Shown: positions 1-9,724 of the stretch, one piece after another
Layout of the letters: the number at the start of each line of letters is the position of its first letter
Position numbering within the stretch: the first letter of the stretch is position 1
NCBI GenBank assembly: GCA_938020445.1
Contig: CALIIC010000202.1
Coordinates: forward strand, 1 to 33,605
Reading direction: 5' to 3'
Length of the DNA stretch: 33,605 nt
Origin: an uncultured Flavobacteriaceae bacterium
GTDB lineage: Bacteria; Bacteroidota; Bacteroidia; Flavobacteriales; Flavobacteriaceae
Position numbers and translations under genes: made by a program
Notes under the pieces: model-generated
The model's database searches: none
The model's input: only the letters and a program-made list of their open reading frames with translations
Told to the model about the DNA's origin: nothing

Positions 1-599
1 ACGTAGGACTTATGTATTTGTATGAATTCAGAGCCACCTAAATTTTCAACTACTTTTTTGAGCGTCATAAGGGTCATGTGTTTTTTCGTATCGACCGTAT
101 GAAAGATCACATAATTCTGCATTGCTTCAATAAAAAGAATATCTGCTAGCTTAATTTTCACAAAAGCAGTATCGCACTTAATAAAAATGTGTTCAGCGGC
201 AGCTTCTTGATCTTCTATAACCTCCTGTTTTGAATGCAACAGTTCAACATAAGACTTTACCTTGCATACCCCTTTATAAAACCTATTAAAGGTGATGGGT
301 TTTAACAGGTAATCCATCACATCTAGTTCAAAACCTTCCAATGCATAGTTGGGAAAAGCCGTCGTAAGAATTACTAAAGGTGGGTTTTTGGTGGTTTTCA
401 AAAATGCAATCCCGTTCATTAAAGGCATTTGTATGTCTAAAAAGAGCAAATCAACGTGATATTTCTCCTGAATTTTGGAGAACTCCAAAGGGTTATTGCC
501 AGACCCGACCAATTGTAGAAAATCTACCTCGCGAATATAGTTTTCGATACACTCTCTGGCCAGTGGCTCATCATCTATGATAACACAGCTTAATTCCAT
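1..599 (-). CDS. LytTR-family response regulator (3' end outside window)
   Basis: Cytosolic response regulator with an N-terminal receiver and a C-terminal LytTR DNA-binding domain. The reading frame was translated from the minus strand starting at the ATG whose first base is 599. The receiver shows the acidic pair D9-D10, the phospho-acceptor D55 in a LFLDIQMP motif, and the conserved lysine in DYLLKPI. The LytTR part shows typical IKCDTAFVKI, ILFIEAMQNYV and FIQIHKSY motifs. About 199 codons are visible; roughly 40-50 C-terminal residues lie beyond base 1. The start overlaps the last codons of the LytS-type kinase at 590-1729, so the two are translationally coupled and almost certainly form one two-component system. 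Its DNA targets are not visible; the adjacent divergent exported-protein genes are candidates by position only. Confidence 0.93.
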   Translation of the reverse strand, partial: MELSCVIIDDEPLARECIENYIREVDFLQLVGSGNNPLEFSKIQEKYHVDLLFLDIQMPLMNGIAFLKTTKNPPLVILTTAFPNYALEGFELDVMDYLLKPITFNRFYKGVCKVKSYVELLHSKQEVIEDQEAAAEHIFIKCDTAFVKIKLADILFIEAMQNYVIFHTVDTKKHMTLMTLKKVVENLGGSEFIQIHKSY

Positions 600-1729
600 G
601 TTTTCAATGGGTGTAAAGAAGGCGTCGGCACCTGTTCCTGAAGTATGTTTTCCGTTGTAGGTGAAAGTTGAAGTTGAAGTGATACGCGGTATTGATCTTC
701 CTCTTGAGATACCTTCAAATCATGCAGACCAGGATACAAAAGGGCTAATCTACGTTCTACGTTGGCAAGACCAATGCCGCTATTTTCACGTACTTCGAGC
801 GCACTTTTATGTGTCATGGGCAGGCTGCTATTTGCAATATTCATTTCAATCCCTACGGGCGTTTGGCATATTTTAATATGCAGCCAATTTTTGTTGCCTT
901 GTACCTGGGAGACATGCTTAAAAGCGTTCTCTAGAAAGGGCATTAAGATAAATGGGGCAATTTCAAAATCGGCGCTTCCCATATCATCAATGTGTATTTT
1001 CACATCTACATCTTTATCCAAACGTAGCCTCCCCAATTCTATGAAGTTTGATAGATAATCCACTTCCCTCGGCAACGGAATTTTAGGTTCATTGCATTCG
1101 TATAACTGATAGCGTAGCAGGTCTGAGAATTTCGCCAAGGAATCTGAAGCCATCCTCGGGTTCTTATGAATCAGCACAAAAATGGAATTGATCGTATTGA
1201 ACAAAAAGTGCGGATTAAACTGTGATTTAAGAAATTTCAGCTCCGTTTCTGCCTTCTCCTTTTCCAACAACTGTTGCCTCTTTTGAGATGAAATCCAATT
1301 TTTAGTCAATTTAATGCTCATCGCCAAGGTCATGCTGGCCACCGTTGACGGAAGGGAACTGCTTACCAATAATTTACCGAAACCAACAGCTCCGAACAAG
1401 GATTCAAAAGATAAATCTGACCAATATGCCGTTAAATAGTATCCTCCAATGATCAAGGCCGCAGTTGCTATAATTGTAAACGAAACGGCAATCAGGAAGT
1501 TGGTGTATTTCGCCTTTTCCAAATACTTGGGCATAAAATAGTAGAGCGTTACGTATACGCCAAGCGCTTGAAAAAAAACATAGAACAAAAACTTGGTACT
1601 GTACGGGGAAAACAAGATGTTATCCAACGCCTCCATGGGACTACCTGAAGATAGACTCCACCATCCAAAATGGTACGCCAACCAAAAGAACAGGTGATAA
1701 ATTTTGTATTTGAAAAACCAATGAGACAT
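590..1729 (-). CDS. LytS-type sensor histidine kinase
   Basis: Membrane histidine kinase of the His_kinase (PF06580) class, 379 aa. The N-terminal ~145 residues hold about four hydrophobic segments (about 11-28, 46-66, 77-101, 117-140) with no large extracellular sensor domain. A short coiled stretch (148-168) leads to the phospho-acceptor motif FNPHFLFNTIN with H174. The ATPase part has an N-box ENAFKH (N268) and a glycine box GIGLANVERRL (318-328). It overlaps the LytTR regulator by a few codons, the usual arrangement of Bacteroidota LytS/LytTR pairs. The stimulus is unknown. The upstream intergenic region (1730-1977) is shared with the divergent exported-protein genes. Confidence 0.93.
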   Translation of the reverse strand: MSHWFFKYKIYHLFFWLAYHFGWWSLSSGSPMEALDNILFSPYSTKFLFYVFFQALGVYVTLYYFMPKYLEKAKYTNFLIAVSFTIIATAALIIGGYYLTAYWSDLSFESLFGAVGFGKLLVSSSLPSTVASMTLAMSIKLTKNWISSQKRQQLLEKEKAETELKFLKSQFNPHFLFNTINSIFVLIHKNPRMASDSLAKFSDLLRYQLYECNEPKIPLPREVDYLSNFIELGRLRLDKDVDVKIHIDDMGSADFEIAPFILMPFLENAFKHVSQVQGNKNWLHIKICQTPVGIEMNIANSSLPMTHKSALEVRENSGIGLANVERRLALLYPGLHDLKVSQEEDQYRVSLQLQLSPTTENILQEQVPTPSLHPLKTWN

Positions 1730-1977
1730 GTGCCTAGTAAATTATCAAATTTATATAAAATACAAAGGTTCAACGAAACATGCACTTCAAAGGCCATAAG
1801 ATTGATGAATGGTATAAAATAATTGACAAGCATCCATTTCACACCCCACTTCCCCTGTATACATCGTTTTCTAATACACATTCGCATTTCGTCATCAATT
1901 CCATTGAAATGGTCATTTAGACTTTTCACTAGGTTTTGGATATGGTTTATTTGAACGAACAACTTAAACCTAACAAT

Positions 1978-2817
1978 ATGAAAAAACAATGCCTTGCTTT
2001 TTACCTCTTGGCACTAACATGCCTGTTAGCGGTAGGTCAAGAAAACCATACCATCACTTTCAATATTGATATGAATGCTACATTTCCGAACCTCAAAGAC
2101 AGTATTCTTAATCTGGGAATAAGAGGAAGCGTCGCCCCTTTATCCTGGGTGAGGGGCATCAAGCTGAAAGACACTGACAAAAACGGCATTTATACCGCTA
2201 CGGTCGAATTTAAAAAACACAACAAATCGGAAGTACTTTTCAAATATGTCCTGAATGAGGTTGAATGGGAGTCTGGCAACGCTCGCACTATTGCGCTAAA
2301 GTCAACGACCACGGACGTATTTACGGCCGATTTTCGGTATCAAAAGAAAAATGAAAACCCTTTTAAAAAGTTTATCGGCAAATGGACCTTGAAAAATGAC
2401 CTATGGATGCAGGGTGCTACAGCATCTGCAATAGATACCCTTTACTTACCCGATCACTATAGTACCTGCAAAGAAATCAACACCGGCAAAAGCCTACTAT
2501 GGATCGTGGATGCTACCAGCGCAAGGGGCCATGCACTTTGGACCTATAACGCAGTCACAAAAGAAGTTTTCGCACAGTCGAGTTTTTATCCTGATAGAAT
2601 TGGCCTTGGCTCCGGAACTGTCACAGCTGCGGGAGACATCGCGTTAAAGATAAGCTTTGAAGGCAATGAGCCCGAAGGCACCTATCGAAAGTACAGTTAT
2701 GAATGGGTAAATGAAGACGAGTATATTTTAAAATCCTATCAATACGACCATAAAGACCAACCAACGGGAAACTTTTATGGGGGCACATTCAGTAGAATCA
2801 AAAACGAGCAGAAATGA
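1978..2817 (+). CDS. exported protein of unknown function (beta-sandwich-like N-domain plus DUF1579-like C-domain)
   Basis: The start is set at the ATG at 1978 because it begins a clean signal peptide (MKKQCLAFYLLALTCLLAVGQ); an in-frame ATG 42 bases upstream would put 14 polar residues ahead of it. The product is 279 aa. After the signal, about 22-120 reads as a beta-rich module (FNIDMNATFPNLKDSI, then a D-D-K-N-G turn) that resembles starch-binding or E-set-like folds, but I cannot name a family. Residues about 128-275 start FIGKWTLKNDLW and end FYGGTFSRIK, which resembles DUF1579-type lipocalin-like proteins. Its stop overlaps the start of the next gene (ATGA), so the three plus-strand genes here form an operon. 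No catalytic residues were recognised. Confidence 0.8.
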   Translation: MKKQCLAFYLLALTCLLAVGQENHTITFNIDMNATFPNLKDSILNLGIRGSVAPLSWVRGIKLKDTDKNGIYTATVEFKKHNKSEVLFKYVLNEVEWESGNARTIALKSTTTDVFTADFRYQKKNENPFKKFIGKWTLKNDLWMQGATASAIDTLYLPDHYSTCKEINTGKSLLWIVDATSARGHALWTYNAVTKEVFAQSSFYPDRIGLGSGTVTAAGDIALKISFEGNEPEGTYRKYSYEWVNEDEYILKSYQYDHKDQPTGNFYGGTFSRIKNEQK

Positions 2818-3749
2818 TGGTAAGAGCAGTATTTATAATGACCCTAGCAGCAGCCTTCCTTTCCTGTGCTGGGGAGCAAAAAAACAATGATCAAGATACA
2901 CCAACGAAATCAGATCGATGGGCACAGATCGAAGCCCTGAACCACCAACTTACTTTAGCTGCTTTGACCAACAACTTTACAAAAGTACAACCGCTCTATA
3001 CCGAACATCCCCTATTGCTGGCAGAATATATGCCCATCATAGACAGTAAAGACGGTATCGCGCAATACTACGACCAACTTCTTAAGCGACATACACTGGA
3101 AACATTTGAAAAAGAGATTTCCGAGCTTTTTGATTTTGGAAAGACCGTATTGGAAATAGGAGTGTATAAAAAGTCGTTTAAAAATGCGGAAAACCAGTCA
3201 GGACAGTACTGGAACATTTGGCAACTTCAGAAAGATGGGAGCCTACTTTTAAGTGCGGAAAGCTATGGCCTTTTTAATCCCTTGGAAGACCCATCGATCT
3301 TAACGGTCAACTCTATACAGGGAGCCGTATGGGATACTCAAAAAGTGAGAGGTCAGGTCAAAATCCCGTTGGAGTTTGATGCGTATGCTGCGCTGATGGA
3401 AAACATTGTAAGAGATAGGGATACCAAAAAACTGCTTCAGCTGTACACAGAAGATGGGGCCTATACTCCTTTTGCGGATACCACAAAAATGGGCGCTGAC
3501 AATTTGAGCAAGCATTACCATGCGTATCATAAGAATCCCGTGACAATCGATTCTATCGAAACCTCGACCTATGATTATCTTCCCGTATCGGATGGTGTTA
3601 TTCGGTTTACACAGTTTTATGTGGAATGGACCGTGCCCGGCTTTTCCGGAAAGAGCCAGGGTACAGGGGTCTCTTACTGGAAGCGCCAAGAAGACAATAC
3701 CCTTAAGATACATCGGCAAATAGGGCATCACATTCATTTTAATCCATAA
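2814..3749 (+). CDS. lipoprotein with two NTF2/SnoaL-like domains
   Basis: A 311-aa predicted lipoprotein: a short hydrophobic leader ends at a cysteine in AAFLSCAGEQ. Two SnoaL/DUF4440-like modules follow, at about 36-160 and 188-311. The second shows the typical LLQLYTEDGAYTPF and FTQFYVEWTV strands and ends in a K-I-H-R-Q-I-G-H strand. The first module is more diverged. NTF2-like cups bind small hydrophobic ligands or act as cyclases or isomerases, but no substrate can be read here. The start overlaps the stop of the upstream gene by 4 bases and the next gene begins 11 bases downstream, so co-transcription is very likely. Confidence 0.82.
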   Translation: MMVRAVFIMTLAAAFLSCAGEQKNNDQDTPTKSDRWAQIEALNHQLTLAALTNNFTKVQPLYTEHPLLLAEYMPIIDSKDGIAQYYDQLLKRHTLETFEKEISELFDFGKTVLEIGVYKKSFKNAENQSGQYWNIWQLQKDGSLLLSAESYGLFNPLEDPSILTVNSIQGAVWDTQKVRGQVKIPLEFDAYAALMENIVRDRDTKKLLQLYTEDGAYTPFADTTKMGADNLSKHYHAYHKNPVTIDSIETSTYDYLPVSDGVIRFTQFYVEWTVPGFSGKSQGTGVSYWKRQEDNTLKIHRQIGHHIHFNP

Positions 3750-3760
3750 AACCAGATGCT

Positions 3761-5074
3761 ATGACATCGTACCTATGTACTTCTTTGCTATTCCTTTTTA
3801 CCTTCGCAACCGCTTCTGCCACAACGCATGAGCTATCTGATTTTCCAGAAATCAGAAAAGAAAGCAAAGAACTCTCCAAGGCCCTGCAAAATGAAGACTT
3901 AGATCGGGTTCTTGCTTACGTCAACTCGGAAACCATGGTATTGCCAGAGTACCATAACGCCTTGGAAACTCCGGCAGAAATACAGCTGTATTACCAACAA
4001 TTTTTTGAGCGTTCCGAAACAAGGAACTATTCAAAAGAAATCATAGAAATTCTAAAATTCGGTCCCTATTTTCAAGAAATTGGCACCTTTCAACACGAAT
4101 ACAAAATTTCTGAAGAAGATTGGTTTACATACCGGGGCAAGTACATGACATGGTGGACGATTTCGGAAAATGGCGAATGGAAGATCTTGGCAAATATTTG
4201 GGGAGGAAACCGTTGGTACGAGCCACGTTTGCTAAATTTTGTTCAGGTAAAAACGGCACCGAGATCTCCTATGATTCCCAAAACCTCTTTAGAGCATAAA
4301 ATTGTCGAAAGCATCAACGCTACGATCAAAATGGTAAAGTCAGGTGATATCGAAAAGCAAATGCAGGGATATTTGGAAGATGCCATTTACATGACCTATT
4401 ACGACCCGCCATTCATTGGCAAGAGGGCCATTAACGGCTATTTCGATTCGCATTACAACGCAGCTGTAACCTATGATTCCTTGTTTATTGCACCTTACCG
4501 CGTCATAGAAATAGGCAATTATTCGCTTCAACTAAACAAGTACTATGTAGAATGGACCTATGAAGGGCAAACCTCCTTCATACACGGCAAGGGTTTGAAT
4601 ATTCGAAAAAATAGGAAGGATGGAAGTCTAAAGATGTTCCGCCAAATTTTAAATCACAGCATTCCCCCCACTCCAAAAGAGCATCCTGATCAGAAAAAAG
4701 TGGCGGAAATTCTTTCTATTCTTGACAACCAGGAAATACCAATAGAAACATTGTTAAAGGTCTTTTCGGAAGATGACTTGGAACATTTCCCCCCGGGAGG
4801 TAAAAAAATAACTTCCATAGCGCATTTAAAAGAACACTTATTGCAGAGTAGGGCTTCGGGAACAACAGAAATAAAGCATTCCATAGAAAGCTTACGTTCC
4901 TATGCAGACATGGTATTGGTAACAGGGAGCACCAAAGGAACATTTAAACCATTTAATGAAAATAGTATTCATGCTTTTGAAACAAAAAACCTTTTTGTTT
5001 TCAAACGGATCAAAGACGGTTCCCTAAAAATTTCCAAGGTAATATGGAATGCTGTCTTACCTGAAACCGATTGA
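3761..5074 (+). CDS. exported protein with three NTF2/SnoaL-like modules
   Basis: A 437-aa protein with a signal peptide (SYLCTSLLFLFTFATASA, cut about residue 21). Three consecutive NTF2-like modules can be laid out at about 28-150, 178-305 and 312-437. They share the pattern of an N-terminal helix with an acidic D/E-rich stretch, a hydrophobic strand, and an ending such as GSLKMFRQILNHS or GSLKISKVIWN. The middle module is closest to the second module of the upstream lipoprotein (both have a YVEWTY/YVEWTV strand and an R-Q-I ending), so these neighbours probably arose by duplication. It converges on the acyltransferase gene with 18 bases between stops. Function unknown. Confidence 0.8.
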   Translation: MTSYLCTSLLFLFTFATASATTHELSDFPEIRKESKELSKALQNEDLDRVLAYVNSETMVLPEYHNALETPAEIQLYYQQFFERSETRNYSKEIIEILKFGPYFQEIGTFQHEYKISEEDWFTYRGKYMTWWTISENGEWKILANIWGGNRWYEPRLLNFVQVKTAPRSPMIPKTSLEHKIVESINATIKMVKSGDIEKQMQGYLEDAIYMTYYDPPFIGKRAINGYFDSHYNAAVTYDSLFIAPYRVIEIGNYSLQLNKYYVEWTYEGQTSFIHGKGLNIRKNRKDGSLKMFRQILNHSIPPTPKEHPDQKKVAEILSILDNQEIPIETLLKVFSEDDLEHFPPGGKKITSIAHLKEHLLQSRASGTTEIKHSIESLRSYADMVLVTGSTKGTFKPFNENSIHAFETKNLFVFKRIKDGSLKISKVIWNAVLPETD

Positions 5075-5092
5075 CTTTTTCGAAATATAGTT

Positions 5093-6229
5093 TCAGTTGT
5101 TCTTTGCAGATAAATTGGGGCTTTTATACAACCATTTTCTTCTCAACCAACGATTCACCGGCCCGGAAAAATAAACATGTACTAATTTACCAAGGAAAAA
5201 TGATGTAAAAGAAAGTAGTATGGTAAAAGGGAGCAACCAACTTTCCGCTAGCCGAAGATGTTTAAAAGCTTTTGCACCTAATAGTATCACAAACATATGG
5301 GTCAAGTAGATTTCGTAGCTATACTTCCCCATCCCTTCAACCCAACCAAGCACCCTAAAATTTGTAAAACGATTTGTTCGGTACAACCATGGCATAATTA
5401 GGGCAATTCCCAACGATAAGATGGTAATATTAAGTCCCAAACTTGTGATTCCCGATTTGTAAACAAACCCTCTGAAATACAAGACAAAAATGACCATGAT
5501 ACTCCCTAAAATCAGTGCAATTCTGCTACTCCATTTACTTACTTTCATTGTTGCCACAACGATTGCCGACATACACCCCAATGCGATCGAATCTAAATAG
5601 GCAAGATGGTTTTTATCGGCTAGTTCATTCCCGATAAAAAGATTCGTTCTCGCCCAAGGAGAAACAGCAAGAAAAATTGCCAGTACAAAAACAAAATGAT
5701 TGTTTTTCTTTAGGAACAAGCAAATGATAGGAAAAGCCAGATAAAAAGTCTCTTCTATTGAAATAGACCAAAGAATATCCCAATTTGCGGGTAAATACCC
5801 TACTTGAATTTCCAACCAGTTGATATGAAAAGTCAATGCCGAAAAAATGGCGCGAGCCAATGAGGTTTGTTCTTCATTAATTACGAACCCCTGCGTATTT
5901 GTCAAATGCAAAACAGACAACACAAGCAATAACACTGCTAATAATGGTATAATGCGTGCAAATCGAAACCAATAAAATGTTTTTACATTTACTTTCGACA
6001 AAGTTCCCCATTTCTTCAAAATAGAACTGGTAATCAGAAAGCCAGAGAGCGTAAAAAAGATGACAACCCCGTAATACCCGCTCCAAAACAACAATGAAAA
6101 TAGTTTTGGTGGTATGAGCTCCTTTAAAAATGTTCGGGTGAAACCAAAATGGATGTTTATATGCAATAAAATTACGGCGAGAATACAGAACCCTCTAATG
6201 ATATCTACCCCTTTATTTCTTAGATTCAT
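5093..6229 (-). CDS. acyltransferase-3 family membrane protein
   Basis: A 378-aa integral membrane protein of the Acyl_transf_3 family (OafA/YrhL type), which moves acyl groups onto sugars of surface glycans or other envelope acceptors. The start NLRNKGVDIIRGFCILAVIL is typical, with the catalytic-type histidine in the first membrane helix (ILLHIN), followed by the SGFLIT motif after helix 2 and about ten hydrophobic segments in all. Length fits the family core without a fused SGNH domain. It stands alone on the minus strand, 223 bases from the next minus-strand gene. The acceptor cannot be predicted, as there are no glycan-synthesis genes nearby. Confidence 0.9.
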   Translation of the reverse strand: MNLRNKGVDIIRGFCILAVILLHINIHFGFTRTFLKELIPPKLFSLLFWSGYYGVVIFFTLSGFLITSSILKKWGTLSKVNVKTFYWFRFARIIPLLAVLLLVLSVLHLTNTQGFVINEEQTSLARAIFSALTFHINWLEIQVGYLPANWDILWSISIEETFYLAFPIICLFLKKNNHFVFVLAIFLAVSPWARTNLFIGNELADKNHLAYLDSIALGCMSAIVVATMKVSKWSSRIALILGSIMVIFVLYFRGFVYKSGITSLGLNITILSLGIALIMPWLYRTNRFTNFRVLGWVEGMGKYSYEIYLTHMFVILLGAKAFKHLRLAESWLLPFTILLSFTSFFLGKLVHVYFSGPVNRWLRRKWLYKSPNLSAKNN

Positions 6230-6452
6230 CTTCGTTGCCTTCTTATAGATAATCTATTTGTTTGTGCTATAACAAAACCGGAAATATGGGCTATTCCCAC
6301 AAAAGTTTTTAATCCTATGACGGCCAGTAGCGTTTTGCAGATTGTACGCATTGATAATTTTTTTTAAAAATAACCAATAAATGCTGCGCATGTTCACTCA
6401 ACATCTGTACAATAGAAGAATTCTCCCTAACAAACTCCAATACCCTTGTCAA

Positions 6453-7712
6453 CTAATTGGCCAAAAGAAAAGCCACCAAGTTCTTATTAAACCTATTTTT
6501 ATGTTCTGAATTGGTAAAAAAAACATAACCCACTTTTTTTTCTGCGTTAAACATATAGAATGCCGTATTGCTTAAGTTATCACCCCCATGAGCGTAATTC
6601 GTACCGTAGTCCGAATCTTCTATAACAATCCCCAATCCGTATTTCTGTTCTTTTGATTTTTTGGTTGCCATTTTAACCGATTGTACTTTTAATAACTCAT
6701 TGCGGCCCTCTTCCGATAGGATTTGATTGTTCATGAGCGCCATTAAAAAATGGGCAAATTCGTTGGATTCTGTTTGCAAGCTAGCCGATGCCTTAAAATT
6801 AGGATCTTTTGCATTGCTACTATACCCGCTATTTAATTTCCCTTTAAAATGACCATGAACCCGATGTTTTTCTACATAATCGTTCCAGACAAAACTTGAT
6901 TTTTTCATTGTTAGCGGTTCAAAAACAGCTGTTTTGATCAACCCTTGTAGTTCATTCTTTTCAACTCTTTTTAAATGGGCAATTACCTTGGCCAAATATT
7001 CATACCCTTCTCCTGAATATTGAAATTTGGTTCCTGGCTCAAATTGTATGGTAAGCTTCCCTTTGGGATCATAATTTCCTTGCTGGTCTAGAAACCTCCA
7101 ATTAGGAAACCCACTCGTATGGGATAATACCATTCTTGCGGTAATTGATTTATACCGCTCATCATAGGCAATGTCAGGATACTCCATATAGGTATACAAG
7201 GGGGTATCCAGGTCAAAAAGCCCCTCATCTATCATTTTCAAGGCAAAAAAACTAAAAACCGTTTTAGACATAGAAGCAGCGTCAAAAATGCTAGAATCAT
7301 TTACCTTTTCTCGAGTTTCGTTGTTTTTAACCCCCAATGCTCTTTGATAAGCAATTTTATCATCATTGATAAAGGCTATAGAAAGTCCTGGCATATGAAG
7401 CGAGTCCATTTGACGTTCAATAAACGCATCCATTTCGGAAGTAGAAATAAGAGTACCATTAAAAGAACGAACAACGTTTTGAGTTTTTGTCGTATCGCTT
7501 TTCAAAAGACGTATTTCATGGTTTTTAATGGGCCCCACAGATACACCATAAAGATCAAATGTGTCACAGGTAGTACCTAAAATCACCCCTTCCCCCTCTA
7601 TCTCATCAACGGCCATCATAGGCAAAATCGCGTGGGAGGTTAAAGAAATTAGCAATGTTACCATTGTAATGGATAGTAGCTGTTTTGAGTTTGTTTTTTG
7701 ATGATGTACCAT
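6453..7712 (-). CDS. secreted beta-lactamase-fold serine hydrolase
   Basis: A 419-aa member of the Beta-lactamase (PF00144, class C/EstB-like) family with an N-terminal export signal. The nucleophile motif is S147-M-S-K150. The second motif is a YSG at Y232, and the third, near the C-terminus, is HGG in YAHGGDN in place of the KTG of true AmpC enzymes. That pattern is usual for esterases or D-amino-peptide hydrolases of this fold rather than antibiotic resistance enzymes. Between the signal peptide and the catalytic core (starting about residue 90) is a ~55-residue linker with no recognised domain. The next gene upstream is the fused esterase at 7775-9538, also secreted and on the same strand, 62 bases away, so the two may be transcribed together. 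Confidence 0.88.
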   Translation of the reverse strand: MVHHQKTNSKQLLSITMVTLLISLTSHAILPMMAVDEIEGEGVILGTTCDTFDLYGVSVGPIKNHEIRLLKSDTTKTQNVVRSFNGTLISTSEMDAFIERQMDSLHMPGLSIAFINDDKIAYQRALGVKNNETREKVNDSSIFDAASMSKTVFSFFALKMIDEGLFDLDTPLYTYMEYPDIAYDERYKSITARMVLSHTSGFPNWRFLDQQGNYDPKGKLTIQFEPGTKFQYSGEGYEYLAKVIAHLKRVEKNELQGLIKTAVFEPLTMKKSSFVWNDYVEKHRVHGHFKGKLNSGYSSNAKDPNFKASASLQTESNEFAHFLMALMNNQILSEEGRNELLKVQSVKMATKKSKEQKYGLGIVIEDSDYGTNYAHGGDNLSNTAFYMFNAEKKVGYVFFTNSEHKNRFNKNLVAFLLAN

Positions 7713-7774
7713 TTTCTCGTTTTTTGATGAATATTATTTGATGAATACTATATACGACCCCACTGGGGGTTAAT

Positions 7775-9538
7775 TCAGTTGGTTTCTATATGCCCTAATT
7801 CGGTTAAGAAAGCTTCCGTTAATTCTTTTACGGTTTTACGAGCTTCGGAATCATTGAAGAAATGCCCAACGTTTTCAAAGATTTTGTATTCGTAATCATT
7901 GCCAAGGGCATCCATTTTGTCCCTAAATTCGGTAAACTCGCTTATGGGCGCTAAATGATCATCCGTACCATGAAAAAAGATGGAAGGAACAAGGTTTTTA
8001 TCAAGCTGATGAAATGTGGAAATGGTTGTTGGTTTCTGTTCCGAATTTCTCGCGAACCAATCATTTTTTAGGGTATTATACGAGGCGGAATGTACGATGA
8101 TGGCATCTGGTTTGGAGCCCAGCCCTGAATCGTCTGTTTCTTCATACGCATCTAGAATAGCGGTACATGCCGCCAAATGCCCGCCAGCTGAAAATCCTGC
8201 GGCGACTATTTTATTGGGATCAATACCCAATGATGTGGCTTGTTTCCTTGTCCACAAAACGGCAGACTTGGCATCTCGCACACAATCTAGAAGATTGGAA
8301 CCATGTATGTCTAACAATCGATACTCGAACGAAATGGCCACCATGCCTTTGGAACTGAAATTCTTGCAATTCTTATACCCCCACTCGGGTACTCCTATGG
8401 CCCAACCACCCCCATGGAAAAATACATATGCAGGTCGTTGATCACCTTCCTTGAAATCTTCCGGATAAAAAATATGCGCTTCCAATGCTATATTACCGAT
8501 GGTCTTATAGATTTTGATGGTACTTGGTTCCTTTCTTTTTTCAAGGCCCTTTTGAAAACGCGCTTCAATCTCTTCCACAAAACGGGGGTTTTTACAATCT
8601 TTTCTAAATTTTGGCATTAGGTCCTCCAGATATGCAACACCATAGTTATCCATACTTTTGTGAAGGTGTTCATTGAAGAGATAGTCCTTGATTTCTTGAT
8701 GCGCATCCAATTGCTGTATTTGGGCATACCGCGGATGTATCTTTTCAATTGATTCATCAAAATAATTACCATACTTATATGATCCGGCAGATTGTGCAGT
8801 GATATATGCATCCAAGAACAGGATATAATCCAGTGATTTTAAAAGGTTGGAATTAGCAAAACTCCCTTTCGCAATATCCTCATAATAAGTTTCTTTAATA
8901 GGAAGGTTTTCATTGGTCTTTTGCTTGAACAAAGCGGGGTGTACTATTTTGTAGAGTTTTTTTCGATAGGTGATATCGGAAACTATTTTTTGCTCAAAAA
9001 CATCATTTACGGGATGGCCAAGTTTGAATTTCTCATGGATATTTAGATACACTAATTCAAGGGAATCTAAAATAGCATTTGTAGTGGCGCTGGGCTGATT
9101 GTAAAACTCAATACCATTGATATATCTTCGATTTGAATTGATAATAGCCCGCAAGGATCTTAAGTGACCGTTTACTTTTTCGCTTGTACCCGAAACCACG
9201 GTTTCTGAAGTAAAGTCAATGTGCAGCGAATCGTTGGGCGAAACGAACAACTCAACTTCATTGGATTCGTGGGATAAGGTGTAAAAATCAGATTGCTGAA
9301 TCGGCAACTTGATGATAAAAGTCCCATCATCCTCTAAGCGAATGATAGAATCTCCCTGGCCAAGTCTATCTATCCAAGGATCTATAAACGTTACCGCTCC
9401 ATTTGACAGTTTTAATGTATGCGACCAGTTGACATCCACTTTACCAGTTAGTATTGCGACAGCTTTTTTTGGAGTTGTGGTATATGAAAATAATCCTGCG
9501 CTTACGACTAGAAGGATTCCTAATACTCTTGTATTCAT
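7775..9538 (-). CDS. exported alpha/beta hydrolase (esterase) fused to a TlpA-like N-terminal region
   Basis: The ATG with first base 9538 is preferred over one 33 bases upstream because it begins the signal peptide MNTRVLGILLVVSAGLFSY; the product is 587 aa. Residues about 30-330 look like the DUF4369-type beta domain and helical region found ahead of TlpA/thioredoxin domains in Bacteroidota (strands such as VELFVSPNDSLHIDF). The thioredoxin part is absent. Instead residues about 345-580 form an alpha/beta hydrolase of the BD-FAE/HSL kind: oxyanion motif HGGG (375-378), nucleophile GFSAGG (S450), acid D526 or D527 in HGTDDH, and H559 in NVGHFF. Likely a periplasmic carboxylesterase; substrate unknown. 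Confidence 0.87.
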   Translation of the reverse strand: MNTRVLGILLVVSAGLFSYTTTPKKAVAILTGKVDVNWSHTLKLSNGAVTFIDPWIDRLGQGDSIIRLEDDGTFIIKLPIQQSDFYTLSHESNEVELFVSPNDSLHIDFTSETVVSGTSEKVNGHLRSLRAIINSNRRYINGIEFYNQPSATTNAILDSLELVYLNIHEKFKLGHPVNDVFEQKIVSDITYRKKLYKIVHPALFKQKTNENLPIKETYYEDIAKGSFANSNLLKSLDYILFLDAYITAQSAGSYKYGNYFDESIEKIHPRYAQIQQLDAHQEIKDYLFNEHLHKSMDNYGVAYLEDLMPKFRKDCKNPRFVEEIEARFQKGLEKRKEPSTIKIYKTIGNIALEAHIFYPEDFKEGDQRPAYVFFHGGGWAIGVPEWGYKNCKNFSSKGMVAISFEYRLLDIHGSNLLDCVRDAKSAVLWTRKQATSLGIDPNKIVAAGFSAGGHLAACTAILDAYEETDDSGLGSKPDAIIVHSASYNTLKNDWFARNSEQKPTTISTFHQLDKNLVPSIFFHGTDDHLAPISEFTEFRDKMDALGNDYEYKIFENVGHFFNDSEARKTVKELTEAFLTELGHIETN

Positions 9539-9724
9539 TTGATTTGGTTTAGTTTGACTTGGTTTGTCCAAAGATTTTAATGTTGGTAACGTGCGACACT
9601 TTTTAAAAAACTAAATAAGATCTCCGTCAACTTTTATTTAGGATGGTAAGGGGACCTCTATTCAAAACCTATTACGGCTCAGAAGTTTATGGCACTTTTT
9701 ATTCCGCTATCGCGATTCAAAGAT

